Shown here: positions 48,601-60,725 of the stretch, in pieces
Numbering within the stretch: position 1 is the stretch's first letter
Layout of the letters: each line of letters begins with the position of its first letter
NCBI RefSeq assembly: GCF_963855985.1
Contig: NC_087095.1
Coordinates: 11,666,001 to 11,730,000 of the forward strand
Direction: 5' to 3'
Source of the DNA: Ostrinia nubilalis
Taxonomy: Eukaryota; Arthropoda; Insecta; Lepidoptera; Crambidae
Length of the DNA: 64,000 nt
Position numbers and translations under genes: made by a program
Notes under the pieces: model-generated
Seen by the model: only the letters and a program-made list of their open reading frames with translations
Databases searched by the model: none
What the model was told of the DNA's origin: nothing

Positions 48601-51600
48601 CTTTTGTTATAGTTAATTCGATTACTTTAAAAAATAACTAGGTATGTGAAAACTACAATTAGAGAACAAACCGCAAACATTGTTTGATTCAATATTTAGT
48701 TCAAGTGTGGCTAAAAATATTAGGAGGAAGTAATAAACAGCGAGACACATAACCATTATTGAAGTGTTGATAGGTTCATAGGTAGAATTTATAGTCAGAC
48801 TGTTTTCAGAAACAAATGACGTTAGTGACAAACGTAACACAGATTTATGGTATCCATTTCGTGTGCTGTAAAAAGCGTAGTTATCATGGCAGTGCATAAT
48901 GTGGCCATAAAGGACGGATGCATTAAGCCATACAGTGCCATCAGCTCTCTATTAGTGAAGTGCGGTGTGAAGAGTCGTGGCGTGTGAGTTTGATTGTAAT
49001 TGATGCATAACAAACAAAGTTTTGATTGCCAAGAATCTTGCACTAAAATGATTAGTAACAAATGCGTGACAGCTAACTATCGACGACGGTGACGTTCCAT
49101 TCCGCCGTACCTGGGGGGAAAGAGGGGCTGGCACGGGGGCCCAGCGGTTGCTCGCGGGGCGGTAGGGCTGCGCGATTCCGGGGGACGGCGGGCCCTGGCG
49201 GTAGGGGGACGAGGGAGAGGGGGCTTGGACGCCCGGGCCTACAGGGATGAGCTTGCTCAGGCCACAGGCCTCCTGGCGGCGGCCTTCGCAGTGCGCCGGC
49301 TGGCTCTGAGGCTGCTGATATTGTTGCTGGTACGGGGCCTGAGCCTGCTGATATGCCTGGGGCTGGTGGTACTGAGGTTGGGGAGGCTGGTACTGCGGTT
49401 GGGGAGGCTGGTACTGGGGTTGGGGAGGCTGGTACTGGGGTTGGGGCTGGTAATTGGCCTGGGGCTGTTGCTGCTGTGGCGCGGAAGGGGAGTGCTGCGC
49501 GTTGTTGTGGTACGCAGGACTCTGCTGTTGGGATTCGAAATTTTAAAGTTTTATAATACAGTAGGTAGGCGCGCTTCACAACTGCATTGATCTATTTTTT
49601 TTTTAATTAGAATATAAGTTACTGATATTCCCGTTAGCCCATCTGGTTAGGCTGGGCTTAGCACAATAAGTACTTGACGAAGATCGAACCAGCGACCTCT
49701 CGAACGGGTTTGATGCCGAAACCATTAGGCTATTGCAGTTGTGAAACTACGTCAAAATATTGTTTGTGTTTGTGTACCGCATGCATTATCTGGCCGCCAC
49801 CTAAGCGTCTATGTGCAGCACTTTCATCGCTCTCAATTCTATATACAGTGATTGTTTAAGTGAATTAATGTGCGCAGTGTCTAATTATTAAACCAAATTA
49901 CCTGTTGCTGGTGATATCCGTTCGTTTCGGGCACAGGTGGCCACACTACTTTCTTCTGGCCTGCAACAAATAATTCCTACATTAAATTCCGTTAAAATTT
50001 GTATTTTTCGTTAAATAAACATGGCGCGAACGATAATACGCTTGTGTAATTAGGCGTGAAGTAAATTAGAGGCGTTGACGGAGAAAACGTTCATTAAAAA
50101 ACAAAACAGATACTGTTCTTGCTTATCTGATGGGAATAAACCTCAAAAATAAGCTTTTACGACGCTTGGAGATAGAATCTTGACACATAATTACCATTTA
50201 CCTAGGCAACCGAGAGATGAAATCTGAAAACCGCGAATTTTAGTATCCATTTCTTTGAAATAGGTATATTATGACACATTTATCTTGGAATTAGCTCGGC
50301 CTACCGCGTTATTGGACACTGGCCAGCCGGAGGAAAATAATATCAGTCTCTTAAATATTAATTCAGTACACATAAAGTTGGCCGAAAACAAAATGAATAT
50401 ACACTGAACACAGGTATTCCACCTACACTATCGTTTTATAGGTAGCCGAGTGAAAAAATGTTATGCCAGATGGATCGAAACTGTATCAGAACTTATTTAT
50501 CTAACAGATTAAATTGTTTGATTGCGACTCACGAAAAATTTGCACCAAACTAATTACTTAGTTAAACATATTAATGTAAGTCGTACTTAACATTATAAAC
50601 TGCAATTTATGAACCTACATGGAAACTACTTTAGTAAACCAATTAAGAAGGCCAAGAGATTCCTCGTTGTGGATAAAAAAAAGTTTTACAAACAACAACA
50701 AGTGGGAAAGAAAATGTTCTTTTAATAAAATTCTAGTTAAAACAAGCATTAATATAACTCAATTAAAATACTTACAAATTGAGAACTATGTTAGCTTGTT
50801 ATAATAATTACTTAACAAATTGTTAACAACATCTCGTGTAGACTTGTAGGTACGTTCTTGGCGTTTCAGCGATGTATTGGATTTCAATTTACAGCGTATC
50901 AAGGAAGTTTACAAGGTGACTTGGCTTTGCTAAGGTAAAGGACGTAACCCCGAGTTAGGTGTAGAGTTTAGTTGCAGGCTAGATTTCTGAACAGAAATTC
51001 CAGCACCGTAAATAACCGTCCTATCGCGCGCATCACCTACCTATTCGGACTATTCGTAAAGATGTGCAATTACAAAATAGAATCGGAAATCACTCCAAAA
51101 TTAACACAATGGAATATGTATAAATAAAATAACCCATGGAGTGAGTATGACGTTCTTACTGGATTTATCACTTTCAGAAACGTTCAACTAATAAAATTAA
51201 ATCTTCAAAGCTACGGGCCACAGTGACGTTGCACTTTTTTGTGAATAAAATAAAAAACAAACAACTATTTGACCTATAAAATGTTTAACAACGGAATTAA
51301 AACAAATGACTCACGATAAATCTGTCCAATCGAGCTGGAACGCAAGACGCGCCAACCGCTTGCCGGTCAGGACTACTCTTGACTATCTACTTGGCTCGCT
51401 CGCCAGGTGAGTACGTGCACAAATATCTACCGCATATTATATTTTGAGAGACCACATTTTTAGGACACCACTACCCGTCTCACTCCCACCCACCGCTCAT
51501 AACACCGGGAAATCTCGACACACCTCCCACAGTGAGACCCTGGTCTGAAGAATTCGTCACAACTGCATGCTAGTATATTTATCGTTCTTGGAAAGGTAAC

Positions 51601-54600
51601 AAAAACAGTTTCCATTAATTACCACTGCGAAAACAATGAGGACATAAATCATATTCTTATTCTTGAGACGGAAAATTAATGCGCTGACATAGCGCTTGCA
51701 TTCATTTGAATGCGTGAGATGCTGACGTGGAAGGTAACGACGCAAATTAGAGACGAAAGCTTATCGGTAGTACCTACTTGGTAAAAAAATTGATCCGTGA
51801 ATTAATAAGGGTTATTTATATTTTTTTTATAAAGTAAAGATTAATGTTATTAATTGTCCAATTCAGATTCTGATCCAAGAGTTCCACTTAATTAGTTCTA
51901 ATAGTCATGTATCATAATTAGGGATTTAAGAGCAGTTAGCGATAATCGCGCACGCATCGTCATTGCCGTGTTGGTATTATGGTGTTCTGCAATTACTGCA
52001 TCCATTGAGGCATGCGATGCACATAAATTGCGAACGGTATGCATAACCGAACGACGCCGTCGCCACCGGCTCCGGATAATTTGTTATTAACTTGTTTAAA
52101 GCACTTAGCTACACTCGGCTTGCACTTCGTCGGCCAAGCAAGCAGATACAATTTAAACGACCAGTTTTTAATAACGCCAAGAGATTTTATTATGCTAAGG
52201 AGAGGAGGAGTGATTGCATTTTCTTAGAAACTTTATTACTAAATGACCGCAAGGTTACTTGTTTTGCGCACCGTTACAAAAATAATGGAATGTAGGTACG
52301 TTACAGACGCGACAGTTTCATTGGTAAAGCCTACCTAGTAAAGATCTTCTTCTTTTCTGTTTTCCACTTATTTAACATGGATTTGATAGTTGTACATCTG
52401 CTTTATATCTGATATCGATGAAACATACTTTTTCAGACTTTGTGTCCACATTACAAGTTAAAATATTTCAAGAGTGCATTTTTCAGGAATTTCACATTTC
52501 ATTCGTAGCTACGATGACAAACAAAACATTGTAAACTACTTCATGAGTCAACAAGTGATCACGTCAGCACGTAGTGTGGTCCTATCGATGTATACTCATT
52601 TGTCATTTGCATCTTTTCAGCACTCGGTTAATATTAGACATTGATTCATGCGCGCGCGCGACTCATCCGAAATAGTTGCAGGTTACGTCAAGAGAGCACT
52701 TTTTGTTATTCTTAGAGAAACATCCACGTATCAAGGCCGACATTAGAAATAGCAAGGTGTACAATAAATCTGAAAATGTATTCCCACGTAGTAATTCGGT
52801 CTGGGATTTCTAAAATTTAAGATAGTAAAATCGAGAAAAAAAATCAAGTGTGGCGAACTTTCGAGAGTAGGTCACCTTAAAGAATTTCCAGAATCAAATT
52901 AGCTACGTTAAAGTGGGGTGGACGTCATTCATACGGATACAATACTAAGGTATTTTTTCTTGCATTTTACATGAGGTAAGTCTGCGGTCAGACACCTAGG
53001 TTAATGAAAGAGAATGAAGAGTACGGAAACTCTGGAAAAGAGTTCCAAGTATTTTCAGTCCGCATCAAAAACGAACCTTACTCGACGATAAATTTGTATA
53101 AGTATATTATTTTGTTACAAATGGCATCGTCTAAACTCTACGGGTTTTGTCTTGTTATGCCTTAATGTTGTATCGAAAAATAAAACCTAAGTTGATAGGT
53201 ACCTACATACTTACATTTTAATTATTCACAAATTTTAATACAGTCAAAGATACTAAATTAATTTCAATATTTCTCTACTTACTGTGAAATATTTCATGAG
53301 CACACTTCATCAATATTTATAGGTTATTTTTAAGTATTTCCTAATGACGCGAAATAACTGAGAAGAAAATTACATTACTTTCTAATTTGTTGTTTACACT
53401 GTAAGGTGATTAAATTCTCACTTTAAAATTCTAAACTAAATAAGCACAGCAGAAATTATTTATTATTTGATTTTACTTACTGAATTCACTTCACAATCAC
53501 ATTAGAATAACAAAAAATAAAGAGTTCTTTACCTACAAACACTGTTTCAGACATGTCGTTTTCGGCTTCGGTGTCGGCTGTGAACTACCATCAAGAACAA
53601 AAGGTAAAAACACATTCTCACAGCTCCCAACCCTTGCCAAACTCTTTCACTAATGAACAAAAAACTCCTCAACCGTAGGCGGGAGATCTCTCAAGACACT
53701 GACGACAAAAGACAAAAGAATAATTTCCACGAACGAAATTCATATTAGGCCGTTAAACTCATGCAAAATAGAACTGTTTCCATTCATTCATGAATCACGA
53801 CTTCCGGTGTCGCCGGCGTGTCAATGTCTCAAGACTCCTAACTGGACGGTTTACGTACTAGCCAGATGCAAGTTAAAATTAGCACGGCCACCATTAATTT
53901 AGCTTTAAATGATTTATTTACACGTTTGAGAACATGTAGCTGTCAGTACACAATTAATAACCGATCGTTACGTACAGTTGTTATCTCATTAGCTGTGCTC
54001 GGTCAGGATTGACCTGAAAGTGAATGTGTTTCATGAGCGATATTAATAACAACTTAGGTGACGGGTAGTGGTGTGGGAATGGAAGTGAGTCTGCCTGGCG
54101 AGCGATGGTGCGAGTAATTGCTATATCTAATCAGCTTCCTACTGATGGTTGGCGCGATATGTGACATAGAAAGTGCTCTAACTCTACCAGTCTAGCTGGT
54201 ACCTTTGGTGGCCCTCATGAACTCAGGGTACACATTGCCAGTGGCGTTGAGTTGCCCGTCCCAGCTGCGGGCCGATCGCATGCGGTCCTGCTGCGGGGGC
54301 CAGACGGTATCAAACCGATGGTTGGTGTGAACCAAGGTATCCAAAATCGCCTGCACTTGGGTAGGGTCTAGTTCTGGCAAAGCAGTGCATATTTAGTAGC
54401 ATTAGTAAGCTTATAACCACCAATATATTGCATTTTTTAAGAATTGAAAAACAGTATAAAGACCAGCGTAAGTTTAAGTTTTCAAGGGATTTTTTGTTCT
54501 GTTATTATTAATTTACTTAAGGGCTTTGTGGAATAGACCAGTGAACAAAAAATAAAAGTTGGAAAAGGTTCACGAAATTTTGTAAACTAAAAAGCATCAA

Positions 54601-57600
54601 ACGGGGACTTGCAATTAAAACTTTACAAAAATTATAAAGAAACGATTGGGTTTCTAAATTATAAGAATGAAAATATTTCGTTAATTGATGCATAAAGTTT
54701 TACAGACGTGTTAATTTAAGTGTGGTCAAATTTTGTGGGGTCAGCCCATTTACAAAAATATTCGTTACGAATGTCAAGTTTAAATAAAAAGATATTAAAT
54801 AATCCAAACTAGAGATATAGGTAGGATAAGGAAACAAACATCCATTAATAAATCAAAATTTAAGTTATAGTACATATACAGTGATAAGTACTCACTAGGG
54901 TATCCCCTTCGGTTCCTCTCCTCTTCCTCCAGCATTCTGAGGACTGCTGAGTTGGCGAGGTTAGCAGGCTTGTCTGTGGTGGGGTTGTTGAAGTCAATGC
55001 TGCAAAATAAAGTTTTGTATAAAATACATGGAAGTCTATATATTTATTGCAGTGCATTTTTTAGGGCTCTGGACTAAGTCCAATATAAGTAGGTGGTCTT
55101 AAAATTTACTACTTATGTTTAAATATGTAACAGACAAGAAAGCCCTAAATTGTACAAAGCGAGTGTTCAATTGTTCATTTCACCAAAACTAAAGTTCAGT
55201 TTGCGCCCTCTTACTAGTTGCAGTGACACATAAAATAAATAATAAGTTCTTGGTGTTTGGAAAGTAGGTAATTTATAAATACTGAGGACTCTGGAAAACA
55301 ATTTCCACTCTCAAATTATAGCTAATTATAAATTACAGACAAGAAAGAGATATTAGCTGGCGTGAATTAGAATCGATTTAAATTTTATTATGATTATTTC
55401 TCGCTCTGTTAGAGTTACTCATTACATTATTACCCTGTAATTTGAGACTCATTCGTTCATGTTTTTTTATGATTTGCTAATGAATGTGCATACAATACTT
55501 TTAAAATACACACACCGTTAATAAATAACAATCTCTACCATTATTGTGTTGTATCTACAAAATACGTAACCTATCTAGAGCACCAATACATTTTTAACAC
55601 CAGGTGCGATTGCGGTCAACTGACCGCCTTGTCTTGCTTAAAAAAATCGATATAACCAGCTGATATACCATAATTGGAGTAACAATAATAATTGCTACTA
55701 ATTAATTGTCAACGTGCCAGACGTTTTAAGACAACAATCAGTATCATCGTCTGTACAGTCATGTGATGATTCACCAGTCGAATGCAACCGGTGATCATGC
55801 TATGGCGAATGTTCAAGTAATAAAGTTTAAAAATAATTCCTAGTATATGCTATTGATATTTACACCTCTATTTTTAACCTATGGATGAGCAACCAATAAA
55901 TCTTTTGCCAATAAAACTCCAAACGATTTGTTAAAATGTAGAAATAGTCCGCATAGTTTGTTTAAAGCGCTCTACACACCTAACTCGCGCTACCCAACAA
56001 TACGTCGATATAAAGTTGACTTGGATGAGCTGCATAGGGTCAATATATTTTTATGACAACTTAATTAATAATCGCGAATGAAATTATGCTAGAAAAACTT
56101 TAAAATTGCTCTTCTTAACTAAATTTGTTTAAGACTACGATATTTTGAAGTCTATTTGGCTGTTGGTGTAATTATTTAAGAAAATTTTGCGTCCAGTCTC
56201 ACCGCTTATATACTAGTGTTGCTCTCAATTATAAAACATGCAGTGTATTGCAGAATGCAGTGATGATAGTGGTTTGGGTGGATTTTGAATTCCAAATATC
56301 CGGGATAGCCACACACCGGATTACCGGATACTCGAAAACCGGATATTCGAACAATAGCCGCGTACGAGCCCAATCCAATGATTTTCGTTCCAAGTTATTG
56401 ACTTGTTTTTAAGACTGATAAACTAATCGTAATCCTAAATGCTAATTGAAAAATTGGTAGTGATTTAATCAAAGAATGAACTATAGCAAATATTGACATT
56501 TATTTTGGACGAAAAGTGGTCATTAATAGTGATGTACATTACGTAGATAGGTAAGTACTTATTTCAAATGAGATCTAAATCAAACGCAATACCACAAAAA
56601 TTTAAAGAAAACTGAACAAGTGAGTTTTACGTGTGCTTAATGAAAACAATTAACTTTTGGTAAAAGTGGAAAATCTTGGAAAATTCACGACAACCGCTAT
56701 AACGTCGTTACTAAAAAGATTCGTAAGTTTCAAACGTGTAATAAAGTTTGGTAATTTAGATTTTTCGAAGTTTCCTCTTTTGCGACTTTCTCTACTTTCG
56801 CACTAAATCAATTTTCCTTTTTGAAAGTCATGGAAAAACTAACTCTATTGAGCGTCGCACAACCGTGGGAAGCTTCTGCAAAAACCGCGCTACAGTAGAG
56901 ATAGCTAATCCCACCTTCATTGAGTTTGGAACTCGTTCGATCTGTTTGCTGGAACTGTGTTTAACTGTATTTGCACTTTGGAATCTTCTCAGTTCTCAGC
57001 CTATTTACTATTTTGCCATTTCCGTTTAGAAATTGCGTTTTGAACAAATTACAAGACTAATTTTTAATAGTTTAGTTCGAAAATCGGAGGTGTTGGAACG
57101 TAATAAATGCATCGTATCCTAACAATATTTTTATAAACTTTCACTTGCGAATTGTTGGTTTATTAAACAAATAAACTTTGATAGTGTCTGTTAATTAAAA
57201 GGCGACTAAGCAAGACTAGATTAATTTTTAATTAAATTGAATTATTTATGTCACTCACTTAATCAACGCGTTTTTTATTATATTGCGATTGTTAATTGTT
57301 TATCTATAAGGATATGAGATCACGTGACGTCATACGAGTAACAAAGTAGGAATAAATTAATATTTTATCAACCATTTAGCGATAGCTTTTTATTTAGTGC
57401 AATCGGTGCGATTTTGCAACTTAAAAAGTTTTCTCCAGTTTGATCTAGAGAATGAGAAAACATTATACGCTCTTCTTTCTGCAAAAAAACAAACCTGACA
57501 TTGACACCTGATACTCATATGGTATCGAGGTGAACGTAAACTCGATTCCCTTAATAGGAAACTTAGCTTGCACATGGCCGACACCTAACTCGAAAGCAAC

Positions 57601-58810
57601 TTTGTACAGTCGTCAGCACGTCAGACTACACATTTTTGTAGAAAAATAACACCTGTTACAATGGTATAAGATGCCGCAGTGTTTACTGTAATGTGCTCTC
57701 TTGTGTACACTTTATGTCCTAGATTTTAGACGTTGTCACTCCTTAGATGTTTCGCAGTTTTTATCTTGGATTTTATCGTGGGATACGGTAACTCTACTTT
57801 GAGAAAATAGTAAACAAAATGCCATAAAATAAGTGTGTAGATCGTGACATTAATTAAAGACATAGTATTTTTAATTCAATTACTTACTTAAGAAAAAACT
57901 TAATAAGAAACGAAACAATAGTTGTCTTTAACAAAAAGTGTAACAATATAAAATTTCAGTTCAAATTAGACGTCAAAATATTTTAATTGAATTGGTATGA
58001 TATCTATCAGCGAGAAGTAAAACATTGTGTAAGTTGTATTGAGTGCACTAACGTTGTTTTCAATAAGAGCAATTATTTCTCTCAACTTTTTCTGTTACAA
58101 TTAAACGATAACATTCACTTTCTTAGTAAGTAAGTTAAAATCTTAGTTGCGGCATTTACACATCATAAATTGTTCGTAATTGTTTTGAAGTCTTAGGCAA
58201 GTTTATGGTAATGTGCGCCGAAAGACAAATGGACCTTAATTCGTTTGTAATTAGATTTAAACTCTACTAAAATGGGTTCTAAGGTAAATGACCAGCAAAT
58301 AATTATTATTACCTTTAAGATTTACTGAACCTGAACCTTATTACTAAATACTAATTATCCTGATTGTAGAGTTTTAATTTTAATATTGACTAAAATTTAA
58401 TGTGATGTAAGGAGAACTCTATTAATTGCTTAAACTTATTGTCAACGTTATCTACGTATACCTTAGAAAATTCTCAAATAATTTCTAAATGAACACAATA
58501 TTTTTTTTATTTAATGTATTGTTGATGCCAATACAAACATGTATTAAAAGACAATTTACATTTATATGATCTTAGTCACGAAAGTGAAACTAATCATTAT
58601 CCACTTTTATTTACAAATCTTGAAACTAATATTTTACAATTAAGTACAAAGTAATGTAGAAATGTTTAGTTAACATGACTTTCCGCGGAACAAACTCATA
58701 TTCCTGCTTAAAATATAGTTAAATAAAATTCGAATCATATAGCGTTTAAAAACTAGATAAATAAATCAAAAATAGTTATCTCACCCGTTTAGTTCTACGT
58801 CTGTAGCCAT
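45546..58810 (-). CDS. Zasp/ALP-Enigma-like Z-disc protein (no PDZ in window)
   Basis: Eight exons (58785-58810, 54896-54999, 54203-54373, 49902-49960, 49111-49524, 48351-48573, 47325-47443, 45546-45665) join with closed phases into 411 residues. Seen: NLANSAVLRMLEEEERNRRG, which resembles the xxVLxMLxEEE segment after the PDZ domain in Zasp/ALP proteins; QKKVVWPPVPET; a long Gln/Pro/Tyr-rich region with QYQPPQP repeats; ATITLRQQQP; GDQKWPPQSVKEAVEAENEA; and the end FFAQHALNNNYPGYRAPPGT. I associate these with insect Zasp proteins (perhaps Zasp66), which link alpha-actinin and titin-like proteins at muscle Z-discs, but I cannot confirm the ortholog. No PDZ or LIM domain is visible; a PDZ exon could lie right of the window. 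A second start exon (53533-53554) gives a 318-residue form. Confidence 0.7.
47325..47443 (-). CDS. Zasp-like exon G
   Basis: GGVNMRGDQKWPPQSVKEAV and ENEARRQLAKGPACRPRK, a charged helix-forming block. Acceptor TGCACATAG, donor CGCAAG|GTACCA. Confidence 0.75.
48078..48127. repeat. 50-bp palindrome
   Basis: CCCGTTTAAAAAAACTGCCT pairs with the inverse ending ATACGGG around AAAATTT. It lies in the Zasp-like intron between exons F and G. Confidence 0.75.
48351..48573 (-). CDS. Zasp-like exon F
   Basis: QSQFSPQSQYSPQPQYSPQY repeats, then PPATITLRQQQPIHQKPPPV. Acceptor GTTCGCGTAG is weak; donor CCAAG|GTAAAG, phase 1. Confidence 0.68.
49111..49524 (-). CDS. Zasp-like exon E (Gln/Pro/Tyr-rich)
   Basis: 138 codons in phase 0. 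Contains four near-identical QYQPPQP(Q) units encoded by a 24-bp tandem repeat, then a Cys-containing stretch AHCEGRRQEACGLSKLIPVG and SPYRQGPPSPGIAQPYRPAS. Probably disordered. The other long frame here (GVEAG-like) is a shadow. Confidence 0.7.
49626..49735 (-). mobile_element. tRNA-derived SINE fragment
   Basis: The minus strand shows TAGCCTAATGGTT (A-box-like) and GGTTCGATC (B-box-like) about 40 bp apart. Lies in the intron between exons D and E. Confidence 0.5.
49902..49960 (-). CDS. Zasp-like exon D
   Basis: GQKKVVWPPVPETNGYHQQQ after completing the split glycine. Common to both predicted isoforms. Acceptor TTTGTTGCAG, donor CAACAG|GTAATT. Confidence 0.75.
49961..53532. other. Zasp-like intron between exons S and D
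   Basis: 3.6 kb of AT-rich DNA. I found no exon, clear MITE or retroelement in it. Confidence 0.5.
53533..53554 (-). CDS. Zasp-like alternative first exon S (short form)
   Basis: ATG followed by SETVFV and a single base, donor TTTGTAG|GTAAAG in phase 1. Joining it to exon D gives MSETVFVGQKKVVWPP, preserving the same junction glycine as exon C to D. Its own promoter would lie just upstream (minus strand). Confidence 0.6.
54203..54373 (-). CDS. Zasp-like exon C
   Basis: Residues 44-101: LDPTQVQAILDTLVHTNHRF and NATGNVYPEFMRATK. Donor AAAG|GTACCA in phase 1, compatible with exon D. Confidence 0.75.
54896..54999 (-). CDS. Zasp-like exon B
   Basis: Residues 9-44: IDFNNPTTDKPANLANSAVL and RMLEEEERNRRGYP. 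Acceptor TTTTGCAG, donor CCTA|GTGAGT, phase 2 to phase 1. Confidence 0.75.
55000..58784. other. Zasp-like intron A-B
   Basis: 3.8 kb of AT-rich intron. No coding segment or recognised repeat. First introns of muscle genes often carry enhancers, but I see no specific site cluster. Confidence 0.5.
58785..58810 (-). CDS. Zasp-like exon A (long-form start)
   Basis: ATG in the context CAGATATGGCT encodes MATDVELN plus two bases, donor AACGG|GTGAGA in phase 2, matching exon B. The preceding GCAG could also be an acceptor, which would make this an internal exon of a longer PDZ-containing form; the upstream tract is not pyrimidine-rich, so a start exon is favoured. Confidence 0.6.
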
Positions 58811-59204
58811 ATCTGCGAGCACGTGGTCCTCTTTACGAACAATAACAATACAGCAAATTAACAAGACAGCTGTTTGCACCACTATTATTTCTTGATAACT
58901 GTGACTAAGTATTCCTTTATTTGTTTACTTTACCAAAACCCGATTTGAAGGTTAACGATTAGGAGAAATATTGACTTTAAAGTATCAAAAACAAAAACTT
59001 TACGCAAACTTAAACAGAACTGCTATCACAGTCCGAAATTATTTTTTAGAAAAAATTGCCGATAGCAAAACAAATGAATATCGCGGATCATTTTTCAAAA
59101 TAAAAAATAATAATGTTCCAATTGTAAAAAAGTTTCGATATGAACTTTTTAATTTTAAATTGACTTTATGGCCAGCATGTGAATTATGAAATTAATTTTA
59201 ATAA

Positions 59205-59335
59205 ATGTTTTAACGCATGCGCAGTGTTATGCGCCGGTGCGCCGCGTCGCGACTGTAGCGCGCGCGCCTTCCTCATTTGCTTGTTATCTTGCCTTTTTTT
59301 GCGATTTTGCGTCGGAACACCGAGCTTGGTAATCG
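59205..59335 (-). promoter_or_regulatory. GC-rich promoter-like patch
   Basis: A CpG-dense stretch (GCCGGTGCGCCGCGTCGCGA) in otherwise AT-rich DNA, with an NRF1-like ACGCATGCGCAGT near 59213. It lies about 400 bp upstream of exon A and could be the long-form promoter. Confidence 0.35.
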
Positions 59336-59519
59336 GTAACATCATAGCAATTATTCGCACGAGTAGTTAGTTAAAATGTAGAGCAATCTAAATATGGGCT
59401 AGGATGTGTAATTATCTGGCATTATATCAGACGTTGTGGTTTACTTTCATTAATTTAAAAGTAAACGATTCGCAAAAAACTTAGAATTCCCGCACAATGT
59501 ATAACGTGTAGTTAGATAA

Positions 59520-59906
59520 TTATCTAGGCATTAATTTCAAATTACTTAAAAAAACAGCTCTTAAAAACATAAAAGTATCTACATTAGAAATATTGAAAAC
59601 TTTGAAACAGGTAGGTAAATAAAAAATAAACGTCTTTGGCTGTATTGATTTATGCCTTCGCCTCTGTTTTGTCTTTCGTCGATGAGGATAATCCAAATTT
59701 TCTTTTTTTGTACATAAACGGCAACAGATTCCATTAGCGGCTACTGGCCAGTGTTTGCATATTCTCACAAGACAGCTCCCACATTGCATGATGTGTGTGA
59801 GCCGAGTTCTTTGATGATCCGCATGCTTATGGCGGAATGCGAGCGATGTTGGCTCGGTGCTAAATTTCGTCCACGTAAATGTCAGTGCCCCGTGTTCACG
59901 CTCCAT
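59520..59906 (-). CDS. Unassigned 128-codon ORF
   Basis: Starts MEREHGALTFTWTK and contains spaced cysteines (CGSC, CCRLC) and a basic stretch RRKTKQRRRHKS. I recognise no family. It could be an exon of an unseen gene or a chance ORF; composition and lack of neighbours favour chance. Confidence 0.15.
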   Translation of the reverse strand: MEREHGALTFTWTKFSTEPTSLAFRHKHADHQRTRLTHIMQCGSCLVRICKHWPVAANGICCRLCTKKENLDYPHRRKTKQRRRHKSIQPKTFIFYLPTCFKVFNISNVDTFMFLRAVFLSNLKLMPR

Positions 59907-60661
59907 AATTGAACGGTCAACGGCATTCAAATCGGCCCATCACTGTTTATCTTGGGAAGCATTCTACAATGGGGGCAATTCCTATAATCATTGCGTGACA
60001 TTTAACTAAACACTCAAGGGGTCAATAGGTTATTTAGAAATAGGATTTCCATTTACGGAATTAGGCATTTTTTATTTAAAAATAATTGATTTTGATTATA
60101 TTTTTCCTAAAATTCACATCATTTTTGTAATTATGATACCAGTCTTTAACGTAACTAAACCGTTTTTTATACCTGAAGTTAGCTAATAATTATTATACAT
60201 TTATTATATTATTGACTCTACATAAGTCTTACTATGTAACTATTACTTCAATTATTATACGAGTAATGAGACAACAGAAGAACAATGTGGGCTTCATTAA
60301 CAATCTTTTTCTAATGTTTAATACTATTATTCTAAAATAAATTAGTGTACTATCAAGAAAAATTAATGTAGAGTCATATAGTGCCAGGAATAAATTCCTA
60401 CGAATAATATTGATTGCCATTACATCTAATTTTATTTAACCCCAGCGGGATAATATTAATTTCAGATGAAACAAGAAAAATATCCAGTTACAATTGAATT
60501 AACTACGAAGTGGGCGAAGAAACAAAGAGTTGTTCTTGACGTTAATGAAAAGTGAATATTGTTGTAGCTCTGGACTTTCAGTCAAAGTAACGCTTGACTG
60601 GTCGATCCGATGCTATTTAAGCCAAAACGACATTTAAAAATACTTTTTCTGTTGCCATTTT

Positions 60662-60725
60662 GACGACAGATTTAGCGCAGTGGCTGGTAATCGTCTCTAT
60701 GCTAGAGATTGAGGTTCATACCCCA
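60662..60725 (+). repeat. tRNA-like SINE head
   Basis: TTAGCGCAGTGGCTGGTAAT and GAGGTTCATACCCC resemble A- and B-boxes of tRNA-derived SINEs. Decayed. Confidence 0.45.

Noticed and set aside
48310..48641. Plus-strand ORFs rich in Leu/Arg
   Set aside because: Antisense shadow of the Zasp-like exon F.
49073..49590. Long overlapping frames rich in Pro/Ala (minus) or Gly/Leu (plus)
   Set aside because: Shadows of the Gln/Pro/Tyr-rich exon E; only the QYQPPQP frame has matching splice phases on both sides.
59520..59906. Zinc-finger gene candidate
   Set aside because: Cysteine spacing does not fit a known finger and there is no supporting exon; kept only as a low-confidence ORF.
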